Shown: in pieces, positions 48,665-61,935 of the stretch
Numbering within the stretch: the stretch's first letter is position 1
How the letters are laid out: every line of letters starts with the position of its first letter
DNA from: Campylorhamphus procurvoides
Taxonomy: Eukaryota > Chordata > Aves > Passeriformes > Dendrocolaptidae
Direction: 5' to 3'
DNA: 64,000 nt
NCBI GenBank assembly: GCA_013396655.1
Contig: WBMV01004775.1
Span: 54,719 to 118,718 of the forward strand
Program-made: the position numbers and the translations under genes
Notes under the pieces: generated by a model
Told to the model about the DNA's origin: nothing
Databases searched by the model: none
What the model saw: only the letters and a program-made list of their open reading frames with translations

Positions 48665-48805
48665 AGTCTTTTGTCTTCTGGACTTCACATTCTCATATAT
48701 ATACTGCATACAGACCTTCTTCTTAATTCTCTTTTTGGCTGCAGATTTTGTGCACTGATATAACAACTTTTCAGGCAGCTTCTGTGACAGGATGGTGGTG
48801 GAAGG
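48665..48805 (+). ncRNA. Candidate lncRNA exon 1
   Basis: A strong acceptor-like tract (CCTTCTTTTTCTTGCAG) ends at 48664 and a donor GTGAGC follows at 48806. None of the three frames is open throughout, so if it is spliced it is most likely non-coding. The next candidate begins 150 bases downstream after another strong acceptor. Confidence 0.22.
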
Positions 48806-48955
48806 GTGAGCTGCTCTTACTGCATATCTGTTGTATGCTATCATGTATATGTGGCAGTTTTGATGGGAATGATTATCCAGTCACTTACCAGCGCTCAACC
48901 AAATGTAAAAAAATATGAAGACTATGGACTTGATCTTTTTTTAATTCCTTTACAG

Positions 48956-49051
48956 CCTGAGATTGTGGTCCAGGACAAGCTCACCCCTTGAGTCATGGCC
49001 AGGTCCATTGAACAGTTGGTGGTGAGGCCAGGGAAGAAGGCAGAGAACAAG
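48956..49051 (+). ncRNA. Candidate lncRNA exon 2 or 5' coding exon
   Basis: A 96-base segment of clearly higher GC than its surroundings. It is preceded by ATCTTTTTTTAATTCCTTTACAG and followed by AACAAG and GTGTGT. It contains an ATG (48995) in good context (G at -3 and +4) opening MARSIEQLVVRPGKKAENK to the donor in phase 0. That short peptide is not recognised, and the upstream part has stops, so it would be a start-codon exon or non-coding. Confidence 0.28.
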
Positions 49052-52000
49052 GTGTGTGCCTGTATATATGTGAAAAACTAAAATGCTTCACTTCGACCTT
49101 TCAATGTGCTGTTTCAAAACGAAGTCTCAACCCCAAATTTGCTTAAATTAAACCAACCAAACAAAAATCAACAAACTAAAATAAACAACCCTCTCAAAAG
49201 AGTCAACAGAAAGAAAAAAACCCACAAAATTTTAATTTTTTAGCTCCAATAGACAGTGTTTACTTTGACTGAGAATTGTGTTTTGAGGGGATAAGGAGAA
49301 TGCAAGTAAATGGAAATTCTTTATTTTTCCATCTGCTCTAAATGCTAATATTTTTCATTGGTTTTGGTACAACAGTTGTACCAACATAATTTGCCCAGAT
49401 TTACCTGTAAAATTAATTTTGTAGCCCTAACACCAGAAATTCTTTCCTCCCTAAATAACACAGTGTCATTATTTTTAGTAAATTGTATAATTTAGTGCAG
49501 ACATAAATTCATGTAGTTACATTGCTTAGTCTTGCAGAAATTTATTACAACTAAAGGTATCATCTGGGGAAACTGTCTTGAGTACTGTGGCCCTTCAGAT
49601 GAGCTACAGGGTGTGCAAGGTGCAAAAGTCCTGGGGTTTGGTCAGGAGCTGCATTTCATTACATTAACTTTAATAAGAGTGTAGAACACAAAATTATTCT
49701 GGGTAGTGATAAAATAAAAGGTGGCATCTGGAATTTAGCTTGATCAAGTCCTTTATAGAATTAAATGTACAGAGTGGCTTGGTTCTGAAGTACAGTGTAA
49801 AGTTAGCCAGCTAGCTGTATATATCATTGTTCTGGCAATGAAATTGATTCAGAATGAGAGTGTGCCACAAACCCTTTCCTCCTATATAATCTATAAAACA
49901 ATATTAAAGATGATTTTGTTTGTAATGCCAGAACAGTAGTTTTCATAGCAAGTTATGTCACCTAAATGAAATATGCAGCTTGAAGTCTGAGGCACTAGGG
50001 AGAGCCTTGTTTGGCTGCAGGCTGTCATTGCTGTAATTGTTGTAACTATAAATTACGAAACTACATAAATTTATATGGACACAAAACCTTGGAATTTCAA
50101 GTTGACAGTTTTATCCACCTGAGAAATTATATTGAGAATTGTTGCCTTAAGACAATTTCTGCACAGAGTTACCTCCTCATGCTAATTCCCACTACTTTGG
50201 ATGGGGATAAAAAAAAATAATCATTTTTCACAGAGGTAATCTGGAAAGCAGCTAGAAGAGAGTTGATGTGTATGCATAGTCCACTTGTTGTATCATTGCT
50301 GAGATTCCAGCCTAATGCCGAATTAACAGTAGTGAGGAATAAGTGGCTCTGTATTTCCCAATGCATCTGGCTCTGGATGGGCCTGGGTACCTGAAGCTGG
50401 TGTCCCTACTGCCTCCTCCCTGTACATGCCATCTCAAGCAATTAGTATAATGCTCCAAACAGAACGAGGCAGTGGTCCTTTTCTTTCTCCTGTATTTGCT
50501 ATTGTGTCCTAGGAGAATAAGGAAGAACAAGGTTTCTCCCTTGTGTTTTTCTAGCTCTAAATATCCCTTTCCAGACAACACCTGCCTTCACAACAAACTG
50601 ATGACAGAAGCCCTAAGGTAGCACGTGCTGCACTGAAGTATTGTCAAAATTGTTTTGTTTGGTGGATTTTAAGGACATTAAAACAGGTATTGTGATTAGT
50701 TGTCATGAGGTGACTCATGAATGCTGTGTTTAATATTTCCTGTAAAGGCACGCTGGTTTTTGCTGGAGTAGAGTTTTCTTCATAACAGCTAGCACAAGAT
50801 TATGTTTCGGATTTGTGCTGGAAACAGTGCTGATGACACAGGAATGTTTTCATTGCCAATGAGAAGTGCTTGCATAGCATCAAGGCCTTTTCTGCCGCTC
50901 ACCCCAGCCCACAAGCAAGGAGTCTGGGGGCACACAAGGAGTTGAGAGGGGTCACAACCAGGACAGCTGAGCCCGACTGACCAAAAGCATATTCCAGAGC
51001 ATGCAGCACCATTCCCAGTAAGAAGAAGAAGGAAGGGAGGTTGTCTGGAGTGATGGCATTTATCTTCCCAAGTCACTGTTATGTGTGCTGAATCCCTGAT
51101 TGCATGGAGATTGCTGAACACTCACCTGCCCATGGAAGTGGAGAATGGATTCCTTGATTTGTTTACTTGCATGTACAGCATTCATTTTCCCTGCTAAACT
51201 GTCTTTATCTCAACCCATGAGTTTTCTCACTTCTACTGTTTCAATTGCCTCCCCCATCCTACCAGGGAGGTGTGAGGGAGCAGCTGTGTAGGACTTAGCT
51301 TCCATCTGGGAATTACCTGTTCCATTCAGAGATCATGCAAGTTTGTTTTTTTCATTTTCCTAGTTTACAAAAGACAATACACACAGAGTTTTATGTCTCA
51401 CTGTAGCTGGTGCAAACCCCACTGGGACACTTCTTCTCCTCCACAATTCCCACAGTCTTGAAAAATCAATTTGCTGTTCAACTAAGTTTCTATTCCACAA
51501 TATTCTTGATAACTTTGGCACATGTATCTGTTTTCTAACTCCTACTTGTATCTGTTTTGAGATATTGTGATAGAGGGTCCCTATGCCTTCCACCACCAGA
51601 TTCCTGTATTTGCTTTGTTTTTCTTGGGATACATATGCTGAAACAAATATTTGAGTAAAATTGTCAGTTCAGGTTTTGGTTGGAAAGCTGTGTTTTCACA
51701 TGGTTGCAAAAGTTGCCTTTGCCATTAATTTTACTTTTTCCTTTTTTTTTTTTGTTAAATGAGAACTCTTGTTTCGAAAATGTAGTTTATCTGTAACATA
51801 TTGTTGAACCTACTTTCAGTACTCTAAACAAAACATAGGAAACCTTTCTGGTTTCTTTCCTGAATTAATTATTGTTGATGTCAAGGAGCCTTTATAGACT
51901 TTTTAAACTACTCCCACCAATTTAAGATGAGAATAATTCTCAGAGTTAACACAGGGTAGGTAAATTTTCTTTCCTCTTTTTTTACACCCTGTTTGAATTT

Positions 52001-52173
52001 TTTGCCACATTCTGTTTTAGGAATAAATCATGTGAAATGATGAAAACTAAAGCACACAGTAAATGCCAAGATAACTATGTTTTAACAGAATTATTCCCTT
52101 TTTAAATTAATTGTTTAGATGAACATTCTATAAATGTGAAAGTCATGTTGAGTTTACATTTTTCTCTCTGCAG

Positions 52174-52319
52174 GTTTGCTGAATGTCTTACTGTGATGTT
52201 CATTATTCAGCACCTTTTCAAGTGGAGTTGACTAGATTATTGCTGGAACAAGGCTGATTAATCCCTAAAGGAATTACACAGTACATCCCAACAATTAAAT
52301 CAACAACTGCAGACAGAAG
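52174..52319 (+). ncRNA. Candidate lncRNA exon 3
   Basis: A 146-base segment between TTTACATTTTTCTCTCTGCAG and AGACAGAAG with GTTAGC. All frames contain stops. It may follow the 48956-49051 candidate in a non-coding transcript. Confidence 0.2.
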
Positions 52320-55198
52320 GTTAGCTGCTAAATGGGCTCAGGTCTTTTTTTATGGGCCTGTAGATCTACACGGCATTAAGGTGTTAGTTTTCTCAGGATC
52401 TTTCCCTCAGAAAGTCTGTTCATTCCAACAGAGGTGAATGACTTCTTTTTCTGGGAAGAATAATTGAGCACTACGTTCTTCAGCTTAAATACATTGACAT
52501 TGCCCTGGGTTATTAGTTAAGCAAACATCTAATTTTTTTTGTCTAACCTGTTAATGGTAAAATGAATAATTATTGGTTTAAACATGAAGTAGAACTGAAT
52601 TAAAACTTTCTTTGTGGATACAAGTTTCCATCTACACAAAGCAAATACAAGCATTTTTCTTTTACTTTGTCAGGTACCTACATTTCTTGCTCAAAGGTCA
52701 GTTCTCTGAAGTAAAGGGATGGTTTACATTGGACTATCACCTTTCATAGTGCTTTATTGGAAGTAGTACACTATATTCACTGGGGGCTTCATACCCTTGT
52801 ATGATATCATGCTGCTCTCAGTGATATGCTTGAAAAATACTAATAGAAACACGGGGACAAGGGGATAAAAAGCACTTGTCTGTCTTCATCAGGTGGCACA
52901 GTCCCTGTTTTAAGGTAGAATATCCCCAAAAGCAAGCTTTATTAGCTGTCTGATATCTCCACAGGCTCTTCAACAGATTGATGAAATGTGGGAAAGACTT
53001 ACATACTCTTTAACTATAATCCCCAAACACTTACACTAGGGAAAGGTAAAACTCTTTCAGAATGTAATTAAGAATGGGAGATCTTGAAAAGATAAACCTG
53101 AGTCTAGGCTGGAAGCTGGCTCATAAGAAAAACATTAGTGCAAAAAAGTAACAAAATTAAAATTATTTGGTTTAATTTTTTTTACTGTAATTCTCAAAGA
53201 AACAAATGATAAAGCGTACTTTAATCACGGTAAGAAAAAACAAATCCATATTGCTGTCTTCATTAACCTAAAAAGAAATAAAATAAAATTAGCAAGAGTT
53301 CTGCTTTAACATGCTTTCCAAGCTGCTGAGTGTTAGGATTAGGGTTAGGGTTTTTTTAAGGGTTAGTTTGTTTGTTTTTTTTTTAATTTATGATGGTTAT
53401 GTCATGACTTCATCATATTGCTATATCTTGCTACTTAACATACAATGATATTTAGTAGGGAAATTATTTTGACCCCATCTGAAGCTCCATAGCTGTGTAT
53501 TAGCTAAGGGTGCCATCATGTTTCCATCCAGCATCTTGTTGATTATCAGTCTGCTATTTGCTAGAAGCATATTAAGTTAATTCTCAGAACAAATGTTAAA
53601 TATTGTGATTTCCAAATTAATGTTTCATAGTTATTATTGGCTGCAAGTAAGTGGACACATTTACCTTTATTCTTTTTAGAACTTAACATACCAGGAAGAA
53701 AAGGATCTATTAAAATTCATCCATGAATCTGCACACAGACAATTATTTTTGTTGAGCTCATAAGCCACATCAGTATTCTCATGGAGTTCTAATAGTGACA
53801 AAGTTTTTAATACAGGGATGTATATAAAATCTCCTGAGCATGTTGTCTAACCAATTTCTTTAGATTTCTGAAGACTGTGCTATGGCATCTATAACATGCT
53901 CCTGACTGTAATGCTTACTGGAGAAGAAGAGGACTAATAAATATATATATATGTTTAATAAGCTGGTAAGTATGCTGAAGATTTTTTTTAATTAAATAAG
54001 GCTTTACAATGCTGCCTTAAAAATACGCAGTTTTAAAAAATTGCAACCCATGACACTTTATTCAAAACCTGCTATCACCAGGATCAGAAACTAAAATATA
54101 GGATGGGATTTAGAATTCCCATATAAGAATTTAAGGACCTAAGGCAGAAAGATTAACATTTAAGAAAAGTTGGTTCTTAGTACCTACCTAACTGCCTGTA
54201 TGATTACAGGTTTGGAAGCAGTACTATATCTTTGACATTACTACCCTGTTTCTAAGAACTAATGCAATGAATAGGATCCAAAATAGATATTTTCTTTTAG
54301 AATTATTAAAATAGAAAAAGAAATAACTCTTCAAAAGCTAATGCAGTTCTAATGTTCTCGATGTTAATGCAGGTATGGAATTAAAATCAAACATGTCAAG
54401 CTATTCTTTCAATGAAGACACTTCGTATGCATGTATAAGAACAGAACATGATGCACGACTCTAAATTTGATAGCTTCCTCTAACTTAGAAAAATAGTCAT
54501 TGCTGTAATGGATGTTTAGGCACCTTTGGGCATTTTCAATAAATATTATATCTGATTGTCCCTCGTGTTTGAAAGAACCCAGTAGGGTGACTTCAGTGTG
54601 ATTCCACAGAACATGGCACCTTCTGAAGACTGAGTTAGTTTTGTGAAGTCAGTTTGAGAAAAAAAAAAAAGTCAATACTGAACAGTCTGCCTAACTTTGT
54701 AACACCTTAATTGGGAAAATTCATTTTAATGTAAGTAATAGTGGTTAGATACATCTAAAGTTGTGTAATAACATGAGATTTGATTACCCAAACTGCATCC
54801 AGAAATACTATTTTTCATATCCATAGGTTTTCAGGTACAAAAGTAGACCATGAAAATTGAGACAGGATGTCTCTTTCAAAATGTATGGTAGTTTATTGGT
54901 AAATTTCTATTAGAAGTTTCTATAGAACATAAACAAGTTCATTTAAAAAGTACTACATCTTTTGGCAGCCTGAAACTGATAGAATAAACTATAACAGAAC
55001 AAAGCATGAGACCATAGTTGTGAGACCAGGGACACAGAAATAATTTATAGGAGCTGAATATTGTAGTATGACTTTACATTGAGAGCAGACCAAGTCCCTT
55101 AAAGAAGAGGCACAGAAGAAATGCGATACTGTATTTTATACTCAGAACTTTTACAAATAACAATAGACTAGTTGTATAATATAATACTAATAGTACTG
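52320..55198. other. Non-coding DNA
   Basis: No exon was recognised. It holds the telomere-like patch at 53333 and a short (AT)n at 53940-53954. Confidence 0.6.
53333..53366 (+). repeat. Short interstitial telomere-like patch
   Basis: TTAGGATTAGGGTTAGGG, then T-rich sequence and AAGGGTTAG. Two perfect TTAGGG units plus near matches on the plus strand. It is too short to be a telomere end and fits interstitial telomeric sequence or chance. Confidence 0.6.
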
Positions 55199-55867
55199 AG
55201 AATCACAAAAGCACAGAATGGGTAAGGTTGGAAGGGATCACAGTGGGTCATCTGGTCCAACTTCCCCACTCAAACAGGATCACCCTAGAGCACATGGCAC
55301 AGCACTGCATCCAGATGGTTCTTTAATATCCGGCAATTTGTTCCAGTGTGGTCACTTGCACAGTAAAGAAGTTCTCCCTCATATTCCAGTGGAACTTCTG
55401 TGCATCAGTTTCAGCCCATTCCCTCTTGGCAACACTGAGGAGTGCCTGGCTCCACCCTCTTGACACCCTCCCTTCAGATACTTACACAGACATTGATGAC
55501 GTCCATCTCTGTCATCTCTTCTCATGGCTGAACAGGCCCAATTCCCTCAGCCTTTCCTCATAAGAGAGATGCTCCAGCCCCTCAATCACCTTTGATGCCT
55601 TCCACTGGGCACACTCCAGGAGCTCCATGTCTCTCTTGTGCTGAGGAGCCCAGAAATGGACACAGTACTCCAGAGGTGGCCTCACTAGGGCTGAGCAGAG
55701 GGGCAGAACTGCCTCCCTCAACCTGCAGGCAATGCTCTTCCTAATGCATCCTATTGGCCTTTCTGGCCACATGCATACCTTATTGTCCACTAGGACCCCC
55801 AGGTCCTTCTCCACAGAGCTTCTTTCCAGCAGGTCAGCCCCCAGCTTGTTCTGGTGCATGGGGTTAT
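55199..55867 (-). mobile_element. CR1 LINE 3' fragment with ORF2 C-terminus
   Basis: The tail region AATCACAAAAGCACAGAATG is followed by GGTTGGAAGGGATCACAGTGG and the 3' UTR. A continuous minus ORF at 55512-55859 encodes the RT C-terminal part: DLLERSSVEKDLGVLVDNK, LPLCSALVRPPLEYCVHFWA, ELGLFSHEKR. This is the best-preserved coding piece of any CR1 in the window (115 codons without a stop), but it lacks the catalytic core. It is 5' truncated at about 55867. Confidence 0.92.
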
Positions 55868-55902
55868 ATATTGTACAGTGTATTGTATATATTGTACAAT
55901 GC
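55864..55902. repeat. AT-rich repeated TATATTGTACA motif
   Basis: TATATTGTACA occurs twice around a GTGTATTG spacer, ending in the palindrome ATTGTACAAT (55891-55900). It directly abuts the 5' truncation point of the CR1. Confidence 0.7.
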
Positions 55903-58900
55903 TGCAGAATGGAGAAGGAAGACTGAAAGCGAGGAGAGATGTAGAGATATACGAGATGAGTATTACGAAAGCCTGAGTGATTAATATACCAAAAATGAGT
56001 GACTGACTACTTTTTGTCAGAGTTATTTTCCATTAAATGTATCTTATTAAACTAGGAAAATTTTCTGTAAAGAAATGGAAAATTTTAAGTAAGCATCCAA
56101 TCATTTTTCTTTTCTAACTCACAAACAAGGAGTGTTGCAGTTCAGCTTGTGTATCCCCTCAAACCAACTCTGCTTCTGGTTACATTTTTTCTAAAGCTAT
56201 TGAGTTGCTGTTATCAAAATGGAAGAAAAGATAATTTGGCACAGGGACAAATAAGGACATTTTCCATTGTAACTATTTTTCACATAGCTAGAGGGAAAGA
56301 GTACAAAAGCTAAAAAGAGCATGATTGTATGGCCTTTAACCAGTTTGGTGAGTAACAAAGAATGGATAGTAACTCGAAAAACAAATTATAAAATGTTGCT
56401 GCATTGAAGACAGAATAAGTGGGATATGCTAGACTTTGAAATAGAGGGCAAACACTTAAGGGGAAAGGGATAAATATACAGGGGAGGCATGGGATTTTAG
56501 TACTCTGAGAGATACGAAGATAAAGTGACAGGCACAGTAGGCAGAATATAAGGAAAGCCTTTGTTAAGCAGTGTAATGCTGTCAGGGTGGGAAGTCTGGG
56601 CTCTTCTGGCTGGCGCACAGATCTTCATCTAAAGGGGTCTATTACTTTGCTATGCTTTATCTAACAACTTGGAAAAGTGTGTTCCCTTAGTAGTGGACAT
56701 GTGCTCAGGTCATTGAAAATAACTGTGTGTATGAATTCGTGGGTTAGATAGCTGATGGTCCATATGAGCAATGCAAAAACATTTCATTTATTTGGAATGT
56801 TATTGCTTTGCTTGATAAGACCACATTTCTACATTATTAAAACTGCATGACTACTTTCCAATGATGCCAGTATGTGTGGCTTGAAGTCTCCTAAAGCAGG
56901 CTCATCAGTATTTGCTGTGCAGAAATTGAAGTACCAAAATGAAACTGTACTACAGAATGTATAAAGCTCAGTCTTCGCCACTTACTGGAAGAAATGGGTT
57001 TATAGCTAAAATATACAGGCAATTTCTGTATACAGATCAAGCTAACAAATAATCCTTAAACTCAGTTAAAAGAATTGTTTACCTTCCACATATAACTTAA
57101 GTATTTATTCTCAAAAATATTGTGACTGTGAGGATCTCCTGCTGAATAGTTTCTGAAATTTGAAACATTTCACCTTCTACTGGCCTTTACACTCAAAATA
57201 AACCTCATTAAAAATATCTTAGAGCTATTAGCAATAATGCAAACAGAAGATTTTGTTACCTATTTCTCACTGCTAAGGTTTTCCTGTTAAAACTGTATGT
57301 ATTTGTCATAGGCCCACACAATTGAATTAACAGTGAAGAGAAAACAAGTCTATCTAATCAAAGAGCTTAGAGAAATGAAATACAAAGTGCAAGCAAAGTC
57401 ATATCTTCTTTCTCATTCTTCTAGATATATTGGAAGCTGAAACTCTCTTTCTTAGAGAATCTGCAGCATAAAAACATTTTGTAATTGTAGCCTTGTGTTC
57501 TTTTTCAGAAGAATGTTTAAAATCACTTCGTAAACTTCTTTCAAAAACGGCTTTTTCGTAGCAGGTTGAAATCTGAGATTGTGAAAGTTGTTCTAGACCA
57601 ATGTATTTTGTTATAACTATGCCCTAACTTATGCCAACCAAGATTAAGCCATGAGACGTGTGATATTGTTTCCTGTATTCCTCAAAACAAGCATTGCATG
57701 GGTTTTGCATGTGTGTATGCACATCCTATTTGCTCTCACACAGAGATCAATAACTTGTGTGTTTTGTAGGAACCTGCTTTCAAAAATATAAGTGTTTCTG
57801 TTGCTTTAAAATGAAATTTTGTCCCTGTTTGCCTAAAAGGTTTATCTGAAAATTCTGAAAAAAAAAAAGAAAAGCTGGTTTATATGAATCTTGTCAGTGA
57901 GCAGGAGGGGCAGAGAGTAATTACATTTATAATCAAACATTTACAAAAAAAGTAATTAGAAAAACTATAGTGTTTCTCTGAAGTTGGGCAATACTTTTTA
58001 TCAGTTCTTTTTTTTTTTTCCTCTGGTTGCAGAGTTAATTCAAAAACTTAAAGTAAAAAAATCCCAAACAAACAAAAAAAAGGATTGCTGATCAGGAAAA
58101 ACAAAAGAAAAATATATTTGACAAATATACTTCCACTGATGAGTTGTACAGTTTCACTTTGTTTCCATTCTTTTATTTTCTCACTCACTTCAAAAGTTAA
58201 GTGCTTCCTAAAAACTGATAGATTTTTCCTCCTTCCTCTGAAATAAGAAGGCACTCTTTTTCCCAGCTTGAAAGGAGAAGCATTCTTCGAGAGATTTGTG
58301 TTATTGAACAACTAAAAAGGGAATGGATTGTCTGAATTTCGCAGTTATTGGTATAGAACTGAGGCTGTCAGATTGGTACGTATGGTAGGCACACTGTGGG
58401 TAATCAGACAAGAAAAAAACTATCCAGAGAATCCTGAGAGACAAAGCAGTGGGATTATTTCTGTTATAATGTTGAGGGAATTACAACATTGAGAATTTAA
58501 GAGAGATCAAGGAACTGGACGTTTCTTTTGGATGTTTTTATCTAGCTACTAATGAACCTTTGAAAATATCCCCTGAAATCTAGAATTATTCCTCTTATCT
58601 TACAATATTGAACTGTGAAACCTAAGCTACCCACCTGCTCACTTCAGGTGCCTTCAATCAGTGAAAACAGTTGGACTAAGATGAAGCTGCATTACTCACT
58701 GGAGAATCCTGACTTGTTTCAGAATAGAGAAATAGACTAAATCATACTGAGAACCAGAGAGGAAAGCAGTATGCAATATGTGTAATTAAATACCTTTTTT
58801 TTTTTTTCCCAACCAACATCTCTTCTATGTTTTTAAACTCTGCAGGTTTCTATTCTTTGAGACACTAATTTTGGCATATTGATGAGCTTATTTACCACTG

Positions 58901-61900
58901 AGAAACAGTTCTATCAGGGATTCATTAATTACTGAGGTAGAGAATACAGCTGTTGCTGTTAAAGAAAGAGAAAAAGATAGAAATAAATAGTTTTATAACA
59001 TACCTGTAATAGTTCTATTATAATTTTTAAGTGTTTACTATGATGCGGTAAATAGAATATTCTTTTTTTTCCCCCACACATACTCATTCCTGATGCAGAA
59101 GATATGGATGCACTGATAAATGCCTGTACAATAGTGATAACTTCAGCTAGATTATGTAACTGGATTCTTTCTGCTCAGAGTGCTCAAATAAAATCTCTGT
59201 CTTTCAGTTTGGGCCATTAATCCTTATAGTTCACTGTCCTTCATGTTAAAACAGGCAGCAGGAGATATTTTCTAGCATACTAAAACACATCTAAAGTTTG
59301 TCTTCCCACATGGAGCCACTGATTGTTGGTCCACTGTTCATAGTCTCACAGTAGCCAGAGGGACCTCTACAATGGAGTCCAACTTATCAGTCAGGTAAAT
59401 GGAAAACAGTTGAGTTTTGGAAGAGTGTGAGAAAAGTAATTTTGATCTGTATTTGCCATCCATTCATGGCCTCATTTCATCATGGACAAATTCCTACTGT
59501 TAACCACATGATTTTTGTCTTGGAGAATTGAACAGATTACTGGTGTGCCTAAAAGGATTATGTGAAAGCACTTTACGAAATCAAGCCAAAATGAAAGTTT
59601 TCTTCTTCTTTGCTCTTACAAATCATCCTCGTTACAGCAGTAGGGACCTGCAGCAGCCATCTCTGCCCTTCTCACTGCAGGCTATTGATACATGTTATTA
59701 GCAGCTACATAAAACAACCCAGTGGGAAATCAGAGGGGGAGAAGGATATATTTGTTTAGTAACCCGACCTCCTATTAGAAAGCACAAAAAACCTGTACAG
59801 TGACATCTTCATTGTCTTCTCGTTGGTTTCCAGAGAAAGTCTTACAGCATTTTTAAGCTCTGATCTACAATGAGCCAAAGCAAATTACATTCTCATGGTT
59901 TTTGGTCAGTGCAGAGGGCACTGAAACCAAGCTCATACACATCTACAAAATCCCAAAGGAATGACAGATGCCATGTTGCTGTGCTTTGTAACATTTACAA
60001 AAAGGTTTGATAATAATTGTAGGGGTTATGTTAGATGATTTAAGAATACATCAAAAGTGCTTAGACTAAGCCCTTTGTTGGTTCACAGTAAGAAAAATTT
60101 CAGGCTAAGTAACAGAATTTATCATCGTGACTTTCAAAATCTAACTATGTTGAAGTTACTTTTGCCAAATGATTGTTCCAGGAAACCAATTCTTTTTTAA
60201 TGTCTAACAGAAAATATATTGCACAGTAAGTAACCTTCAGGAACTGTGTGTCTAAACTTAGAAAATATGGAACTAGTATGTTTGTACTTCATGGGGTTTC
60301 TCAGAAAGTTTTGCCGCAATAGGTTGTGTCTTGGATGGTGTTTCCTTGAGTTCTATTTTACTGAACTGTTTATTGTTCTGTGTTGTGTTTTCTAAGCTGG
60401 TTTTGCTTACTTTTCAGTATTCCTAATGGATTACATAGAAGAAAAATGAAAAGGAAAAAACATCTTAAAAAGGCAGGCATGGAATACTTAATATTTTGTT
60501 TACTTTACAGTTATGTAGTATAAATGAGAATAAAACAGGTTAAAACCCCCTACTTTTAAACAGTAATTTAGATTAAGGAAAAACCCCTAATTTATCTCTG
60601 AGTATTAATAACAATAAAGTTCAGTGCTGAGGTCACAGAAAGGTCACAGGTATAATTTAAATCACACCATAATGTAAAATTTTATCTATTGATTGCTGAC
60701 ATTTTGCCACAGATATGTCCAGAAATGATGGGTCTACAAAATTAGCCTCAAAATAAATGGAAAAAGTACATTTGCACTGCTTCCACAGTATTTGTCATAT
60801 AACTGCTTACTTTTCTGAAAAAAAGTTCTAATAGTTTTTTGCCATTATTCATTGACAGCTGTAGTAAATCAGTTCAAAATCCAGATTTATGTAACTTCTC
60901 AGATCTACATAGGAACAAAAATCATCTATCTGAACAACCCCCTAACAACAGGATCTGAACCTTATGGCCACTTTTTATTTTTTTTTTTTTGCCAGGTTCC
61001 TAGCAAAGACATCTGTGTCCCTGAAATGACTGAAAACCTCAGCTTGCCTCACTTCTCCCATGTGTTTATGAAAGAGTAAAGTTTTGTTGACTTTACAAGG
61101 AATTTTGAAGGCATTTTTCACCATTCTCTGTGCTGAAATGTCTTCTTATATTCAAAATCATTGGATGGGTTTTCCTTGTTCCTTTTCAAGTAGCAGTGAA
61201 GAAATATTCTACAGTGACTCACTGCTTGGTTAGGTTCTTTTGTGTATATAAAACTTCAAGGTGCAAGCTAAATAACATAAATTTGTTCATTAAAAAATTA
61301 TTATCACATACTAATAATATTACTACTGCAAACATTTTATTTCTCTTGGAACTCCTTCATATTCATATTTCTTTAGTAGGAGTTATGAAGCAATTCAATT
61401 TTCCTGTGTTAACACAGTAAAGAATACACGCAATTTTAACAGTTTCTATGTCCATTTCACAAAACTCAATAAATATTGTTATTTCTTCGTAACAAAATAA
61501 TGTTTTAAGGACATTTTAAATGTCTTCACATATTGTTTTTTTAAGCTTATTTAATACTTTTGAGGAAGCTGACACCAAAAGGATCCCTTTAACTACCAAA
61601 AAAGTGAAAGAATGGGCTAAGGGAGAGACACAGTGTTTGAAATTGCTGTATAGAGAGTATCTCTGTAAAATAACCACTCCCTTTTTTTTTTTTTTTTTTT
61701 TTTTTCCCCTTCCTATAAAATAAAATGCTTTGACCTTTCCCAAATTAATAAAAGTTTCCCTTAGGACTCCTAACATAATCTTGGAAAGTTCCTTCTATTT
61801 AGAATAAAGTATTATGAGAGCTGTCCATCAATTGAGTTATAATTTATAACTAAAAGTCTGTGTTCTCTATGCCTGAATAGAAAATTGGAACTCTGGTAGT

Positions 61901-61935
61901 TGGAACTCTAAACTGGATCATGTGTCACAAGTAGT
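55903..61935. other. Non-coding DNA
   Basis: No gene or dispersed repeat was recognised. ORFs such as 56310-56618 and 58048-58311 (minus) lack domains. Confidence 0.55.
61682..61705 (+). repeat. Poly(T) run, about 24 bases
   Basis: A homopolymer followed by CCCC. It explains the polyphenylalanine and polylysine stretches of the ORFs on either strand. Confidence 0.9.

Noticed and set aside
48644..48844. Basic 66-codon minus-strand ORF that at first looked like a ribosomal or nucleolar protein (KSAAKKRIKKK)
   Set aside because: I could not match it to any ribosomal protein. The plus strand has better splice signals across the same bases, and the lysines come from a pyrimidine-rich plus-strand stretch.
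55512..55859. 115-codon minus-strand ORF as a cellular gene
   Set aside because: The motifs DLGVLVDNK, CSALVRPPLEYCVHFWA and ELGLFS are CR1 ORF2 C-terminus.
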